Positions 1 through 11,065 of a DNA stretch of 64,000 nucleotides are shown piece after piece. Numbering within the stretch: the first letter of the stretch is position 1; every line of letters starts with the position of its first letter. Position numbers and translations under genes: made by a program. The stretch is from positions 52,154,331-52,218,330 of the forward strand of contig CM055105.1 in the NCBI GenBank assembly GCA_029204225.1, read 5' to 3'. Below the pieces are notes generated by a model. It was not told the origin of the DNA. It worked only from the letters and a program-made list of their open reading frames with translations, and searched no databases. The stretch is from Diphasiastrum complanatum. Lineage: Eukaryota > Streptophyta > Lycopodiopsida > Lycopodiales > Lycopodiaceae.

Positions 1-4
1 CTAG

Positions 5-520
5 ATGGGATATCGAGAACCACATTATGGAGGAAATCTAGTAGCTCGACCTCGTCAATCTGCTCTTGGATACCCGGAACGATTAACCTTACCTACCCCA
101 CCAAAGAACCCCGCTCCTCTTGCCAATTTGATGGAACTAGAACCTTACAGAAGTGCCAAGAAATGGAATTATAACAATGATCATGAAGGTGGATCTTCAA
201 AATAGTATGTTATTTACGTTGTTGTGCAACAACAAGCATCTAGAAACTGGACCAGAGCACCATTTGGATGTTTTGCATGTGGAGAAAATCACAGAGTTGC
301 AGAAAGTCCAAATAAAGACAAATTTGTACCATTCTGTCGTGATTGTGGTTATGGGCATTGCTATAAGGAATGTCTAGCAAGACCGAAGCCACCACTGGCT
401 ATAGCTCCTGTAAATTTGATAACAATCAAGCAAGGACCAGTAGCTCAGAATAAACCAAGTGTACACTTGATGATGTCAATCGTTGCAAGGGCTTCATTCC
501 AGTTGACAGTATCGGTTTGA
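5..520 (+). pseudogene. Broken gag-like zinc-knuckle fragment
   Basis: Two overlapping short frames give the tail of a gag-like nucleic-acid-binding protein. In the 98-residue frame starting at 224 there is a first knuckle C16-x2-C19-x3-H23-x4 with Ser28 where the last Cys should be, and a second complete knuckle C38-x2-C41-x3-H45-x4-C50. The x3 spacing between the second Cys and His differs from the usual CX2CX4HX4C of copia gag and matches the gag-only element at 46877-52583, so I infer the same broad family. The frame is cut by stops and has no protease or reverse transcriptase beside it. It probably belongs to an element that starts left of the window. A cellular CCHC protein is possible but less likely. 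Confidence 0.45.
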
Positions 521-592
521 GAGTTGTAATGTACTCCCCATTTTTTTACTAGTTAATCTACAAGTATGATCCGTTGTTGATGAATCATCATT

Positions 593-652
593 GTAAGAAT
601 CACCAAATGAAGATCTGACTAGATCTTGTTGCAAAACAACCAAAAGATCACC
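593..652. repeat. Short repeat also at 30097-30157
   Basis: About 60 bases here match 30097-30157 in the same orientation with few differences. In both places the segment lies beside LTR-type sequence, so it is probably a remnant of one element family. The stretch 521-592 shows nothing I recognise. Confidence 0.6.
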
Positions 653-1550
653 TACTGGCTGATTCTGACAAATCCCCAAGATACTTGGACAAAGCAACTC
701 AAGAGCACCTCTCACCTTAGACCGAGGAGGTCTCTGAGAAGATGAGAAGGATGCCACCTAAGAAGCTCTCTTGCTTATTTAAGAGACTCCCTCTTTGTGT
801 AGAGGAGCTTTTTGCATTGTATCTACTCCATGCTTAATAAGAAGATTTCCCATGAGTTTGATGCTACACTAAGCTCCTTGATCATGATGGTTTTCTTGAG
901 TGATTCCCCTATGATCATGCCCTTCCATTCATATTGTGTGTAGTTGTGGATTTAGAGTGGACTAGTTTTCTTGCTTTCCTAGTTGTGGATTAGATTTCAT
1001 GTTTTCTTGTGGATTAATGTAAGAGCCAGCATTCAAGTAAACTAAATAGGCTAGAAATGTGGCATAAATCTTGCATATTCTCTAACATTCTAGTTCTTGA
1101 TGTTCTTGGGATGTCCAAGAATCAAAAGACTGGTTGGTTTTTTTATTCTTGGATTTCTAACATGCTGTAGATTAGTTTTTGTCTCTTGTTTTGTAAATTT
1201 ATGCAAGTAAATTAGTGTAGGATCTGATTTTAGTTCATTTTGCAGCAAAGTAGAAGTAGGAATCCATCGTTGTTCAACTAAGCAGAAACATAGATCATTT
1301 GTTGAATGCATTGGCTTGCATTTTGGTTGATCATGCATTTGCATTCAGTTCAAGAGTGACCCATCCGGATGTCCTCTGACGGGCATGACATAACACTACA
1401 ACAAGAACCCGTCCCTTCTGCCTGATTTTGGGCTTGAAACAAGAAAGAACATTAAGCAAGAGCCCACCGTCTCTGCTGATAGGCAGAAGAAGTAAGAAAA
1501 AGAACTTTTACAAAACCAACAGATCCTTTGGAGCAGAGAATCTGTCAACA
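653..1550 (-). mobile_element. Inverted LTR copy, family H (internally deleted)
   Basis: Read on the minus strand this matches the solo LTR at 59161-60334 over most of its length. It begins TGTTGACAGA (at 1550) and ends near CAGCCAGTA (at 653), where the intact copy ends CAGCCAACA. About 240 bases present at roughly 60000-60230 are missing here. The open frame at 1090-1344 (minus) is the same frame as 59392-59646 (plus); I treat it as LTR sequence that happens to be open. No target-site duplication is visible at the ends. The stretch 1551-1757 to its right holds nothing I recognise. Confidence 0.75.
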
Positions 1551-1757
1551 TTTGACTGAACACATGCACATCTCTATTCCATCCCTGTTCCAACGTTCTT
1601 CCATTATCTGCTCCATAAACAACATCATCCATATCTGGATCTGCCATCATCTGCAGTCTGACACTTACAGTCTGCCACGTTCTTAAATAGCATCATTACA
1701 GGGCCGTTCCTGGACAATATCATCCTAACTCTATGATTGTGTGTTAACTATTGTGTT

Positions 1758-2465
1758 ACATCTCAACTGGAGCCCATGTGTTGAATCTCAACCAGAGACC
1801 TATGTTACATCTCAACCGGAGCCCCTGTGTTGAATCTCAACCGGAGGCCTGTGTACATCCCAACCGGAGGCCCAACTGAAATCTCAACCGGAGATCCCAG
1901 CTAAAATCTCAACCGGAGGCCCAACCTACATCTCAACCTAAGGTCTCACCCCACTCTCAATCGGAGACCTCAAAAAAATCTCAACTGGAGACCTTAATAA
2001 ACTCTCAACCGGAGGCCCATCTTAAATCTCAACCGAAGCGTTTTTCTGGAATCTCTACCGAAGCATTTTTTTGGAATCTCGACCGAAGCGTTTTTTTGGA
2101 ATCTTGACCGAAGCATTTTTCTAGAATCTCGTCCGAAGTATTTTTCTGGAATCTCGACCGAAGCATTTTTTTGGAATCTCGACCGAAGCATTTTTTTTGG
2201 AATCTCAACTGAAGCGCTTCTTTGGAATCTCAACCAGAGCGCTCACTGAAATCTCGACCGAAGTGCCCATTCAGATCTCAACCGGAGCTGAAGTGCCCGT
2301 TCAGATCTCGATCGGAGCCGAAGTGCACGCTGAAATCTTGATCGGAACCGAAGTGATCTCGACCGAAGCCGAAGGCAGCGATCAAATCTCAACTGGAGGG
2401 ATTCGTTCAGATCTCAACCAAAGCAATCAGGTCAAAGCTCGACCGGAGCAATTAACACCCATTTT
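1758..2465. repeat. Minisatellite, ~24-bp unit, about 27 copies
   Basis: Tandem array built on the core AATCTCRACCGRAG, spaced 22-30 bp apart. Units vary in the tail: the first dozen end in GGCCCA-like sequence, the middle block (about 2030-2215) carries a T-rich tail (GCATTTTTTTGG), and the last block has GAAGTGCCC tails. The array lies just upstream of a Gypsy-type gag (2695-4000), so it is probably in that element's LTR or leader. Frames cross it on both strands (minus 1994-2233, plus 2197-2478) because the unit is often a multiple of three; I do not call these genes. Confidence 0.85.
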
Positions 2466-2694
2466 GACCAGACCATAACTTTTGATCAACACCTTTGATT
2501 GCCATTTCGACCGAACCACCATCTTCCCAACACCTTTGAGACTGAAAAAAAAAAAAAGGCAAGAATACCAAATTTTTTTCAAAAAACAACACCCATACCA
2601 ATAAAAAGCTCTTTTCATACTGAGTTTTCCCTTGACTTTCTAACTAAAAACCCTAAGAAATCATCAATACTAGAAACTCATACCCCAGTACCCA

Positions 2695-4000
2695 ATGGAC
2701 CAACATACAAATCCTGAAATCCCAGACGATTATCCATACGAGGTAAGGTCCCCTACAGCTGAACAAATCATATGTCATAGATTCTATCGAATGCAGTCCC
2801 AACCGTATGAGCGATCCACAAACCCTTCAAAGGACAAGAACCTAATAGAGCCGAGTCCTCACGAGCCAAAACCCATGTTCATGGTGTTGAAATATCCCAT
2901 GCCAGAACCAACCTTAATGGAGTTTTCGCTACCCACCATGCTCATCTTGAGAGACGTACACCCAAGCTAGATCTACCAAAGTTTGACGGTAGTTCGGACC
3001 CTCAAAGATATTTGAAAATCTTTGAGAATGCATGTGATGTGTATGGCAAAACATCTCCCAATGCTGTGGTCCAACTGTTTTTGATGACCATGATCGCTAA
3101 AGCACGTGATTGGTTTTTCAACCTAGATTGTGAAAATAAGACAGACTGGTTAATTTTGAAAGAGTCCTTTATCAAGCATTTTAAGCCCTTTCGTTTGATA
3201 GAGACTCCTTTTGTCAAATTGAGTAATATAAAGATGGCAAAGGATGAACGTGTACGAGACTCTATCGAGCATTTTAAATGCCTCAAAAGTCAAGTATAGG
3301 AACAGCCCTCCGAACAGATGCTCATCATCTTGTTCTTAGTCGGCCTTCCAAGATGGATTATGAGCTTAAATCAAATGACGAATATACGAGCCTAAAGTTA
3401 GCTATGTCTGATGCCATCAAGGAAGAAGACAAAAGATCAGATGTTGACGAATCCAGGGAAAGGTGCGCACCACGTGCTCTTGCCCATGAGTTGAAGCCGA
3501 TCGAGGACACCCGAGGTCAGCTTTGGAAATCCCAGTTGGAGTTGCTTAATAAGCAACATCAACTATAGATAGAAAAACTCACCAATGAGTTTCAAGCTAT
3601 CCTGAAGTCTATCCAAAGCAGTATGCCTGGTCAGTCAAACCATGCACAGGTACCTTATAGACAAAAACCAATATGGTGCCCACACTATCGGGCTACACAT
3701 CTTGCTAATGCTTTTCCTTCATATCAGCATATCCAAGCACATACAGTCCATCGATATGAAGAACAACCATCACAATCTGAAAATGCAATCACTTATCTTG
3801 AATATCCACCTAAAAGTCCAGACCCACTAGTCGTACAAGATGGCTATGCCATTATACAAGGGCAATTGCACACCAGATGTTTCATCTGTGGTGAAACTGG
3901 CCACGTCATGGTTGATTGTCCAATCAAGACCAAGTATTATGCTGAGTATCCTGACTGTATAAAAAAACACAATCAAATATTGTCTGAAACAAGCAGCTAA
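2695..4000 (+). pseudogene. Gypsy-type gag polyprotein remnant
   Basis: A likely start is the ATG at 2695. The frame then shifts near 2950-2970, and the next frame carries a retrotransposon gag core beginning KLDLPKFDGSSDPQRYLKIF and running to about 3296, with the typical ARDWFF-like motif in its middle. A stop follows at 3297-3299, and another frame continues with a charged linker. Residues encoded at 3878-3920 form a canonical zinc knuckle, CFICGETGHVMVDC (CX2CX4HX4C). The order gag core, linker, zinc knuckle is that of Ty3/Gypsy gag. At least two frameshifts and two stops make it non-functional, and no protease or reverse transcriptase follows. It would have packaged element RNA into particles. 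Confidence 0.7.
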
Positions 4001-5215
4001 GATCCCACCTGCCCGTCATGTCAGTTATGAATCACAATAGGATCCTCACGACAACCACATGAGCACCATAACAACCAACAGGTAAACCTGCTGCTCAATC
4101 GAGAAGTTTCTTGCAAACTTCTACATTACCACACAATACACCAGCTCCATAATGCAAAAAGACACTAATATGAAATGAGTCCTTGTCGAAAGAAAGTGAA
4201 ACCAATATTCCGTCATCTGCTACAATGTCCAACCAAGAGCAACCTCCAAAGGGAATTGACAATTTTTCTCCCCTTCTACAACCTCAAGTCTATTTGGCTT
4301 TCCACATGCTGCTAAGATTTCCAACGTACCAATCCACAATAAATCTAGGATTCGGAAATCTATATAGAGATTCGGTTATGAATCTCTTGTTCAAGAGGTC
4401 CTCAGGACATAGTACCTCAACCATACCTGCATCTCAAGCTATATCTTACAACATCTGCTATCCATGATGGTAGATTTTAGTGTCACCAACCCTGCCTTGT
4501 TTTGACAAGGGCATGTGAGAGTAAATCTCCTTACTCTACAAGATCAATGCAACATGAAATTGTCCAAGTGAATTATGCATGTTGATAAATGACTTTTTGT
4601 TTGACAAGTGCTCTACGGCCTTCACTCTCTGTAACATTGGCATCTCCCTTGTTTATTTTTTGTTTGATTTTGGTAATTTCTTCTAAATGCATATTTTTTT
4701 TTAGATTTGTTTTAGTTCATCAAGGATAGCCATTGAAAAGGTGACATCGTGTAGTGTATCTCAAGAATAACTTGTCATTCATCTATCAATTTTCTAGTCA
4801 CCTTATACAGAGTTTCGGATTTTTGTGCATCCACCAAATCTGCACAATACATATCCAGTCCGAGTTGATTCCTGCATCTCATTGCCATATTCATCTTTGA
4901 GTCAACTACAGAAAGATCGAAACAAATTTAGATAAAATTTGTTCAATCTTTAGTCCGGTCGCATGTTCAAACGAGTTTCAACTAAGTGTTCCACACGCCG
5001 ATCCAATCTTGACCATGAACAGTTACCAGTACCAGCATCCCCACCAGTAGATTTTTTTTTTTTGGGGGGGAGAGAGAGAGTGGATTTGCTTGGATCCACT
5101 AGAGCAGTTACGCTGCCAGCAACAACACTAGCAAGATCGACAGCCAAGGTCACAAGTGAAATATGAAAATGACAAGGCTAAGAAGACATATGGGTAGTCC
5201 AAAGAAACTCAATCA
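4001..5215. other. Unassigned stretch downstream of the Gypsy gag
   Basis: No recognisable protein. Open frames at 4183-4467 and 4963-5166 (plus) and 4950-5153 (minus) show no familiar motif. A small hairpin CCTTG-TTTTGA-CAAGG lies near 4495-4510. A T-run followed by a G-run and (GA)n sits at about 5050-5080. Probably decayed 3' part of the element whose gag lies upstream. Confidence 0.4.
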
Positions 5216-5249
5216 GAAGAAGTACCCCAGTCACGACTGTCCAGACCTT

Positions 5250-5862
5250 CAATTGTTGGAATAAGGTGTTGGTCCAAAGCTACTCCTTCAAATTTACAAA
5301 TCTTCCACTCTTGAAAGATCACATTTTCACAATTGGCAGCTTCTTTGATGGAAAACAAGTAGATTCTACAATCTCTACTTGAAGAGCAAAACACTACCAT
5401 TATTCCTATCATTGAAATAGGTTAATCTTTGGTCATTACATTGGAATGATCATGCACAAAGCATGTGGACACAAAGATTTCCAAAGAAAATGATGTTTCA
5501 TCTTTTATGATTCTATTCAAACTATTACAAAAATAGTTATCCAATGAAATTGCTTTATCAACAACAAATGTAGATTTCAAAGCATCCCATTTCATTGTCT
5601 TGTCGTACAAAGTAATAAACACCATTAATCTTAAAGGTAAGAAACAAGTCACCTCATGTCTACTAATACTTTCCAAAAAGTATTCAAAGATAGTAGACTC
5701 TCCAATGCTCACAACCCTTGCAAGATGCACACTTGAATGGACAATTTGCATGCAATTTGATGACTCGACCATTGTCATTGAGAACTCCCTTGGAACTCTC
5801 ATGCTTTGAGGTTGATCCTCAAGATTTTAATCCTTTTGATGCTCCTCCTCAATGCTGACATG
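5250..5862 (-). repeat. Anonymous copia-borne segment, copy 1
   Basis: About 600 bp closely related to 14505-15100, where the same segment sits between the protease and the 3' end of copia element B in place of integrase and reverse transcriptase. The minus-strand frame 5422-5802 (126 aa, with the motif HSSVHLARVVSIGESTIFEY) is conserved between the copies but matches no domain I know. The right end retains a few bases of the copia acidic linker (matching about 15060-15095). Homology stops near 5862, where the DUF7869-type gene region begins. I cannot tell whether this was ever coding. Confidence 0.6.
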
Positions 5863-5962
5863 TCTTCCTCAGAATCCGCATCTAATTGTGACAAAAAACC
5901 TTGTAAATCAGCTTTTTTCTATTGATGACGAGGGAGGATGATGGTTTTTCAAGTAATCCAAG

Positions 5963-7459
5963 TCATTCTTTCAATATAGATATCGTTGACTTTCGTAGAT
6001 GATTGGTCATTGTTAATTCAAAATTAAATGCCAAAACACCTACATCCTGTAGATTCAAATCGTTGACTCTTGGTTGATTTTTTGACAATCTCTTTCTCTT
6101 GCCCTTTGGATCTACTTGCAACATTTCGAGTTCGTACCTTCCCAAAAAAGCATTCGTTAAAGTGGTGCGCAACCAATGGACACGTAGTACTTTTGTTTGA
6201 TTGCTATTTTGAATAAAACCAAGTACTTTGGCAATCCAAAATGGATGTCCTTCATTGTTTTCTGAAGCTAGAAGTGCAACAAGACTTCCAATTTGAATTT
6301 CATTCAAATCACCGCGCCATTTCATTTTTGCAGCTTTTACACTTTGCCTATTCTTCCTTGAGCCCACATAAATTTCACGTTCCTCACCTTGCACAAGCTG
6401 CAGAAAATCATTATCTCGAGGAAGATCTGAAGGTTCGACAGTCGTAGTTGATGTTCCTAATTTATGAGGCCAATGAAATTCATTAGTTGTTGATGTATGT
6501 TCGAGATTGAGCAAACTGATTTTTTGTTCCTCAAAAAAGTCCATCCACCAATACTGATCAAACTCATCAAAAAAATGATAAGCTGCTTGAATACTTGATT
6601 CCAAAAAATTTAATGAGGCAAATGGATCAATCTCACGATGTTCTCTTTGCACCTTTTGTTCTTCTAGCAAGGACTTCAAGGGAGAAAACACAGCAACCTT
6701 GATTTGAGTCGATGGAATGTTAAGCAAAGAACGAACTCCTTCAAGAGGTAGCCACGAAACTGAATTTGAAAATAGTTTGCCCCATAATAATCTAATGTCT
6801 GATTCGTTACATTTGATTTTAAATTGGTGCTGAAAGCTAATATCATTAATATTAGCTACGCATCGTTCTGTTTCGTTGGATGCCTTAACATAATCACGAA
6901 AATCATATGTGTGTCTGATTAATGACAAGTGTGGCTTTGGCACATACGATTCCTCAACAATGCTTTAAAGCATTGGTAATGAAAATGCTTTCTTGCATCT
7001 CAACCTCTTAGAAAAGCAACTAAACATTTGATTAATTTGATCGTGGGTATGTCTTACCAACAAAAATCCTATTATAACTTTTTTGAAAAAAAATTTCTCC
7101 ACTAGCATAGACAAGTATGCCAAAACAATTTGATTTTTATTCTCCCTAGCAGTGTTGTCAAGCTGCAAATAAAATATTTCTGGAAGATTTTCACCAAATT
7201 TGCAAATTATCTTATGTACAACGGTGATCGTCAAATTTGGATCATTTCGAACATTGGGATAATAAAAAAAGACCTTGGACTCCAAAGTGCCATTAAACAC
7301 AAGTGCTCCAACGAGATGAACCTGAATAAAATATGCCTTGTTCAAATTTTTGGGCACTCTGACAAAATGAGACAACATTGTTTTCTTCTGATCCATGTGA
7401 GAAATTGGCAAAAATATAGCTTGGTATTTTTTATGATAGAAGTTTGTAAGTGAATCTCA
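5963..7459 (-). pseudogene. DUF7869-like gene broken by one stop codon
   Basis: Two minus-strand frames in the same phase (7411 to 6965, then 6943 to 5963) are separated by one TAA at 6967-6965; the codons after it continue the same protein. Reading upstream of 7411 stays open to a TGA near 7459. The first part carries LDNTARENKNQ, a hydrophobic stretch and the motif HTHDQINQMFS, which match what I know of the DUF7869 family (LDN-x-RENKN and GHTHEDIDQxFS). The C-terminal part (about 6340-6100) has a small beta-rich module around the motif HPFWIAKVLGF, also typical of the ends of such proteins. The family's function is not established; its D, N and H residues resemble a transposase-like RNase H fold, which is inference. 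About 480 codons survive; the N-terminus is missing. Confidence 0.65.
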
Positions 7460-7560
7460 CATGTGTGGAGGGTTCCCACGTGTGGAGAATTGTAAAGTAA
7501 ATCAAAATGTTTGATATAGGGGTCTCATAGAATCTCATAGTCAAGCATTTAGGTGTAGGA
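7460..7560. other. Short spacer before element D
   Basis: About 100 bases with two CACGTG/CATGTG-type motifs (near 7465 and 7480). No gene. It could be flank of the DUF7869-like gene or remnant of another LTR. Confidence 0.3.
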
Positions 7561-8215
7561 TGTTGATAGGGTCAAATTTGTCATAGATGGCAAATTATCC
7601 ATTTCCACTTGTAATGCCACTATTGAGCCAAAATAGAGTAGGAGGCCAAGCTCGTGCCAATTAGAGTGTAGACAAGTGTAATGCTTTTTGATAAAGTTTA
7701 AGAGGTCCAATAGGATTTAGAGGTAGAACCATGAGTGGTCCAATAGAATTTGAGGTTTGCTTGAAAATGGTCCAATAGAATTTAGAGGTGCATGGATCAA
7801 TGGTCCAATAGGATTAAGAGGTGGCAAAGTGTGGTCCAATCATAGTTAAGCATAGTGGTAGCTCATGGATCTACTAGTATCATTGTACTCCTCATTTGGA
7901 TCTAATTGATTTGGTGGTTGTGTGGATTTTGAGTGTCATTGAATTTATAGCTTTCTCTCTCTACTCGAGAGCTCATGATGGTTTTTTCTCTCTCTACCCA
8001 AGGAGAGCAGCTTGTTTTTACTTAGAATATTTTTTGAGTACTTCCCACACGTGTGAGTGAGAGTTGGAAGTGATTGAATGCATGTAGTAGTGTGTTTTTG
8101 CCATAGAATCAAAGATAGATCTTGAATCTCAATCTAGTCTTGATCTTGGTGCATCTACACACCTTAGGAGATCACAAGTACATGTTGTGGACAATCCACA
8201 CGTGTGAAATCAACA
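7561..8215 (+). repeat. 5' LTR of element D
   Basis: Starts TGTTGAT and ends ATCAACA, a perfect 7-bp terminal inverted repeat with TG...CA ends, and is followed immediately by the primer site. Length 655 bp. It holds two CACACGTGTG palindromes (8046-8055 and 8197-8206). Part of its sequence resembles the LTR ending at 36009, so D and E are related families. Confidence 0.8.
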
Positions 8216-8228
8216 TGGTATCAGAGCC
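8216..8228 (+). other. Primer-binding site, initiator tRNA-Met
   Basis: TGGTATCAGAGCC follows the LTR directly and is complementary to the 3' end of plant initiator tRNA-Met, the usual copia primer. Confidence 0.9.
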
Positions 8229-8979
8229 AGGTTAAGGTTACCATGCATTTTGATCCATTTAAGTGAAAACTATTCATCAATCTTGAGCTAGAAATTGTCA
8301 AGGCCCATTTTCCTAGCTATCTTGTTCAATTTTGGATCAAAAGAGATCAAAAGGACATTGATTGGGTCTGACCTGGTACTGTATGGAATCAGGTGCTCAA
8401 ACACGTGTGAGGAACATCCAATTTCAATTTGGGACTTCTCTTTCATGTTTGATCCAAAAATCTTGCTAGATAGCTTTTTTGAAGCTATTTTTGTCTAGTT
8501 TCTGATGCAATCAGTTTCATTCCATTTGGTTGAGCCAATCAAAAGTTATAAGCTTTTGAAGAGGGTTGATAGGGCACCTAGACTTGGGTGGACACATTTG
8601 GTTTGGTCAAGGGATTGCTTGTTTGATCCAAAATCACAATTGAATGCTTACCAATCTCATCTATATGTGATCTAGGCACTATTTTGAGATCTTAGCCATT
8701 TTGTTTCATGCAATATCATTGTATTTGAGTCAAATTTGGTTTCTTGGTGTACTTCACACGTGCTAAGAGTGTTTGATCCTAACTTTGCCCATAATCCATC
8801 ATTTGATGTGAAGTAGATCTAGTTTTGGAGAGATTGAGATAGCTAGTGAGAATCATCTCACAGTTTGTTGCAAGATCTTGCATAGGAGATGGTAGCACAC
8901 CATTATTGGATCCTATAGTGAGAGAGAAGCAACATTTTTTGTTCATCACTTTTATTTATCTCCACTTTACATGACTTCA

Positions 8980-9852
8980 ATGAGTTCATACTTGTTGCAA
9001 CCAAGTGAGAGATTGTCTACTTCCAATTATTCAATATGGAAGTTGAGGATGGAGTCCATCTTGATACTCCAAGATGTGATGGACATTGTACTTGGGATTG
9101 AGGAGGAGCCTCAAGTCCATCAAGAAGTACAAAAATACTAGAAGAGAACTAGGATGGCTCTCCACTACATTAAGATGAATGTCTCTAATGAGATATTGAG
9201 GGAGATTGGTGATTGTTCTACATCCAAGGAAGCTTGGGATTGTCTCAAGTCCATCTATGAGGCTAAGAACACCTCTAGGCTCCTCACTCTTAGAAATCAA
9301 ATCTTCCAAAGTAGTCAAAATATTGATGAGAGTGCATCTAATTATGTTTTGAGAGTCAAGGATATTCATAGGGAGCTTGCATGTATTGGTGACTCAATCA
9401 ATCAAACTGAGCTAGTCCAAGTCATTCTCAATGGCTTGAGAGATGAATATGACAACCTTGTCCAATCCTATGCCATTAAGGAGGAGCTACCAAGTTTGCA
9501 GGCCCTTCAAAGTGTGCTTATTTTTGAAGAATCAAGACAAGAGTACAAACTCTTGAGGAGGGACAAGCTATCACTCAATCATGATGATGGCAAAGTTCTA
9601 TTTGCCAAGCACAAAGAGAGGAGTAAGAAGAAGCACCATCACTTCTCTAATGACAAAGCTAAAGACCAAGATGGAGAGGAGGAGGAGGATACCTCTCATG
9701 CTTCTACTTCAAATCTCAAGAAGAAGAAGATCAAGTGTTTTTATTGTGGCAAGAAAGGCCATTATGCCACCAATTGCTTCAAGAAGAAGAATCAACTCAA
9801 TCAAACCAACATCACCAATGACAAAGAAGACTATATTGCAAGTGTTGGATAA
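8980..9852 (+). pseudogene. copia gag (element D), one internal stop
   Basis: The frame starts at ATG 8980 (protein begins MSSYLLQPSERL, as in related copia gags), meets a TAG at 9139-9141, and continues in the same phase from 9142 to the TAA at 9850-9852. It contains the UBN2-type gag core and a canonical zinc knuckle CFYCGKKGHYATNC (about 9739-9780). The TAA at 9850 sits where the related copy at 36478 has GAA, and the protease continues in the same frame beyond it, so both stops look like point mutations in what was one gag-pol frame. Role: capsid and nucleocapsid of the element's particles. Confidence 0.75.
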
Positions 9853-10740
9853 GGCTCTCTTATGGCATCAAGCTTCTCCTCCTTCACCTTCAACAAGGAT
9901 GACTCATGGTATATTGATAGTGGAGCATCTTCACATATGTGTGGCTCCAAGCACTTTTTTTCATCTATTATGCCTTATGATGGAGTCAAGAAGACCATTT
10001 TTTCTTGCAAGTAAGCATGAGTGCAATATTGAAAGAGTAGGGATTATTCCCTTGAAGCTTGCATCTTCTAAAGATTTCTTTCTCAACAATGTTCTTTTTG
10101 TCCCAAAGCTTACAAAGAACATCTTAAGTGTTGGCCAACTTCTCAATAGTGGCTTTGATGTCAATTTCCATATTGACAATTGTGTGATCAAGAAGGATGG
10201 TGAGATCCTTGCATATGGATCAAGATTTGAAGGCATCTACAAATTGGATCCAAATGAGAGTGCAAACTCTCTTGATGTTTCTTATATGTCCAATATTTCA
10301 AAGGAGGATGATCACACAAGATGCACATATCTTCCCTCTTCAAGTATTATGGTGTATGATTATTCCTTATTATTCAAAGCATATGTTGAGAAGAAATTCT
10401 CATTGAAGATCAAAGCTTTGAGGAGTATTGGAGCTCTTGAAGGAATAACACCATATGAAGTTCTATTCAAGATGAAGCCTGAGGTTGATCACCTTAGTGA
10501 ACTTGGTAGTGCTTGCTTTGCACATATTCCCTTGGAAACAAGGAGGAAGGATGATCCATGCTCTTGGATCATGATTGGATACTCATCCATTAAGGAGGCC
10601 TTTAGTGTCTTTACACTCTCTATTTCAAAAGTGATTGTGAATAGAGATGTCATATTGCATGAAGATTCAATCTTGGAAGTGGCTGAGATCAAGGCTTATT
10701 GTCAAGATTTTAATGAGTGTCAGAGGCTTTATCCTCTGAG
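9853..10740 (+). pseudogene. copia protease and partial integrase (element D)
   Basis: The protease active-site motif WYIDSGASSHM is encoded at about 9908-9940, in phase with gag. A one-base shift near 10005 moves the rest into another frame, which stays open to 10783. The pre-integrase His/Cys region is gone, and the integrase is spliced together: the segment ending KIKALR (about 10424) is joined directly to GALEGITPYEVLF, so the second and third catalytic acidic residues are deleted. The first ~147 residues of the long open frame starting at 9581 are an out-of-phase shadow of gag and are not protein sequence of the element. Confidence 0.7.
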
Positions 10741-10751
10741 CAGCCGAAATG

Positions 10752-10868
10752 AATCCTTGGTGCCAGTCTGCGACAAGGTTTAGGGTTCCTGTATAGGGTA
10801 TAAGAGTGACAAGCTCTTATACCCTATACAGGAACCCTAAACCTTGTCGCAGACTGGCACCAAGGATT
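10752..10868. repeat. Perfect 55-bp inverted repeat with 7-nt loop
   Basis: Left arm 10752-10806 (AATCCTTGGTGCCAG...TATAAGAG), loop TGACAAG (10807-10813), right arm 10814-10868 exactly reverse-complementary over all 55 bases. It lies at the junction between the truncated pol of element D and the methyltransferase-like fragment. If transcribed it would form a perfect long hairpin RNA. It could be a recent fold-back rearrangement, a small hairpin-RNA locus, or an assembly or sequencing fold-back artefact. Confidence 0.9.
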
Positions 10869-10894
10869 ATTTTGTTTAGAGACATGATATTTAT

Positions 10895-11060
10895 TTCATC
10901 CATGCTTAGCATAGGTGCTTAGTGATTGTTTCTTTTTGATATTCTATGTCTCCTATGCTAAGCATAGTTTTTTTCTAATTTAATTATTTATTTTTGATAA
11001 GTTAAGTCTTCTATTCTATTTTATATTTTTGTCTCCCATGCTAAGCATAGTTTTTTTCTT
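10895..11060. repeat. Short inverted motifs ATGCTTAGCAT / ATGCTAAGCAT
   Basis: One copy of CATGCTTAGCATAGG near 10901 and two copies in the opposite orientation (CTATGCTAAGCATAG near 10957, CATGCTAAGCATAG near 11038), each of the latter followed by a T-run. They lie in what looks like the intron upstream of the methyltransferase-like exon. Function unknown. Confidence 0.55.
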
Positions 11061-11065
11061 TTCAG

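Larger units (their letters stand above)
7561..10740 (+). mobile_element. Ty1/copia element D, 3'-truncated
   Basis: A plus-strand copia element: 5' LTR (7561-8215), tRNA-Met primer site (8216), long leader, gag (8980-9852) and protease plus part of integrase (to about 10740). The integrase core, reverse transcriptase, RNase H, polypurine tract and 3' LTR are absent. The right end abuts the 55-bp hairpin at 10752. Nonsense codons, a frameshift and an internal integrase deletion make it non-autonomous. Confidence 0.8.

Noticed and set aside
1758-2465. CRISPR-like array
   Set aside because: Units are contiguous variants without unique spacers, in a plant retroelement context.
1994-2478. Repetitive proteins across the minisatellite
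   Set aside because: Open only because the repeat unit keeps phase; differs on each strand.
8216-8228. tRNA gene suggested by tRNA 3'-end complement (also at the other primer sites)
   Set aside because: Only 12-18 bases match, always directly beside an LTR end; these are primer sites.
9581-10005. N-terminal ~147 residues of a 400-codon frame
   Set aside because: Out-of-phase shadow of gag and protease; only the part after the frameshift near 10005 is element protein.
10780-10850. Telomere-like repeat from CCCTAA motifs in the hairpin
   Set aside because: Single occurrences of CCCTAAACC, not a tandem array.
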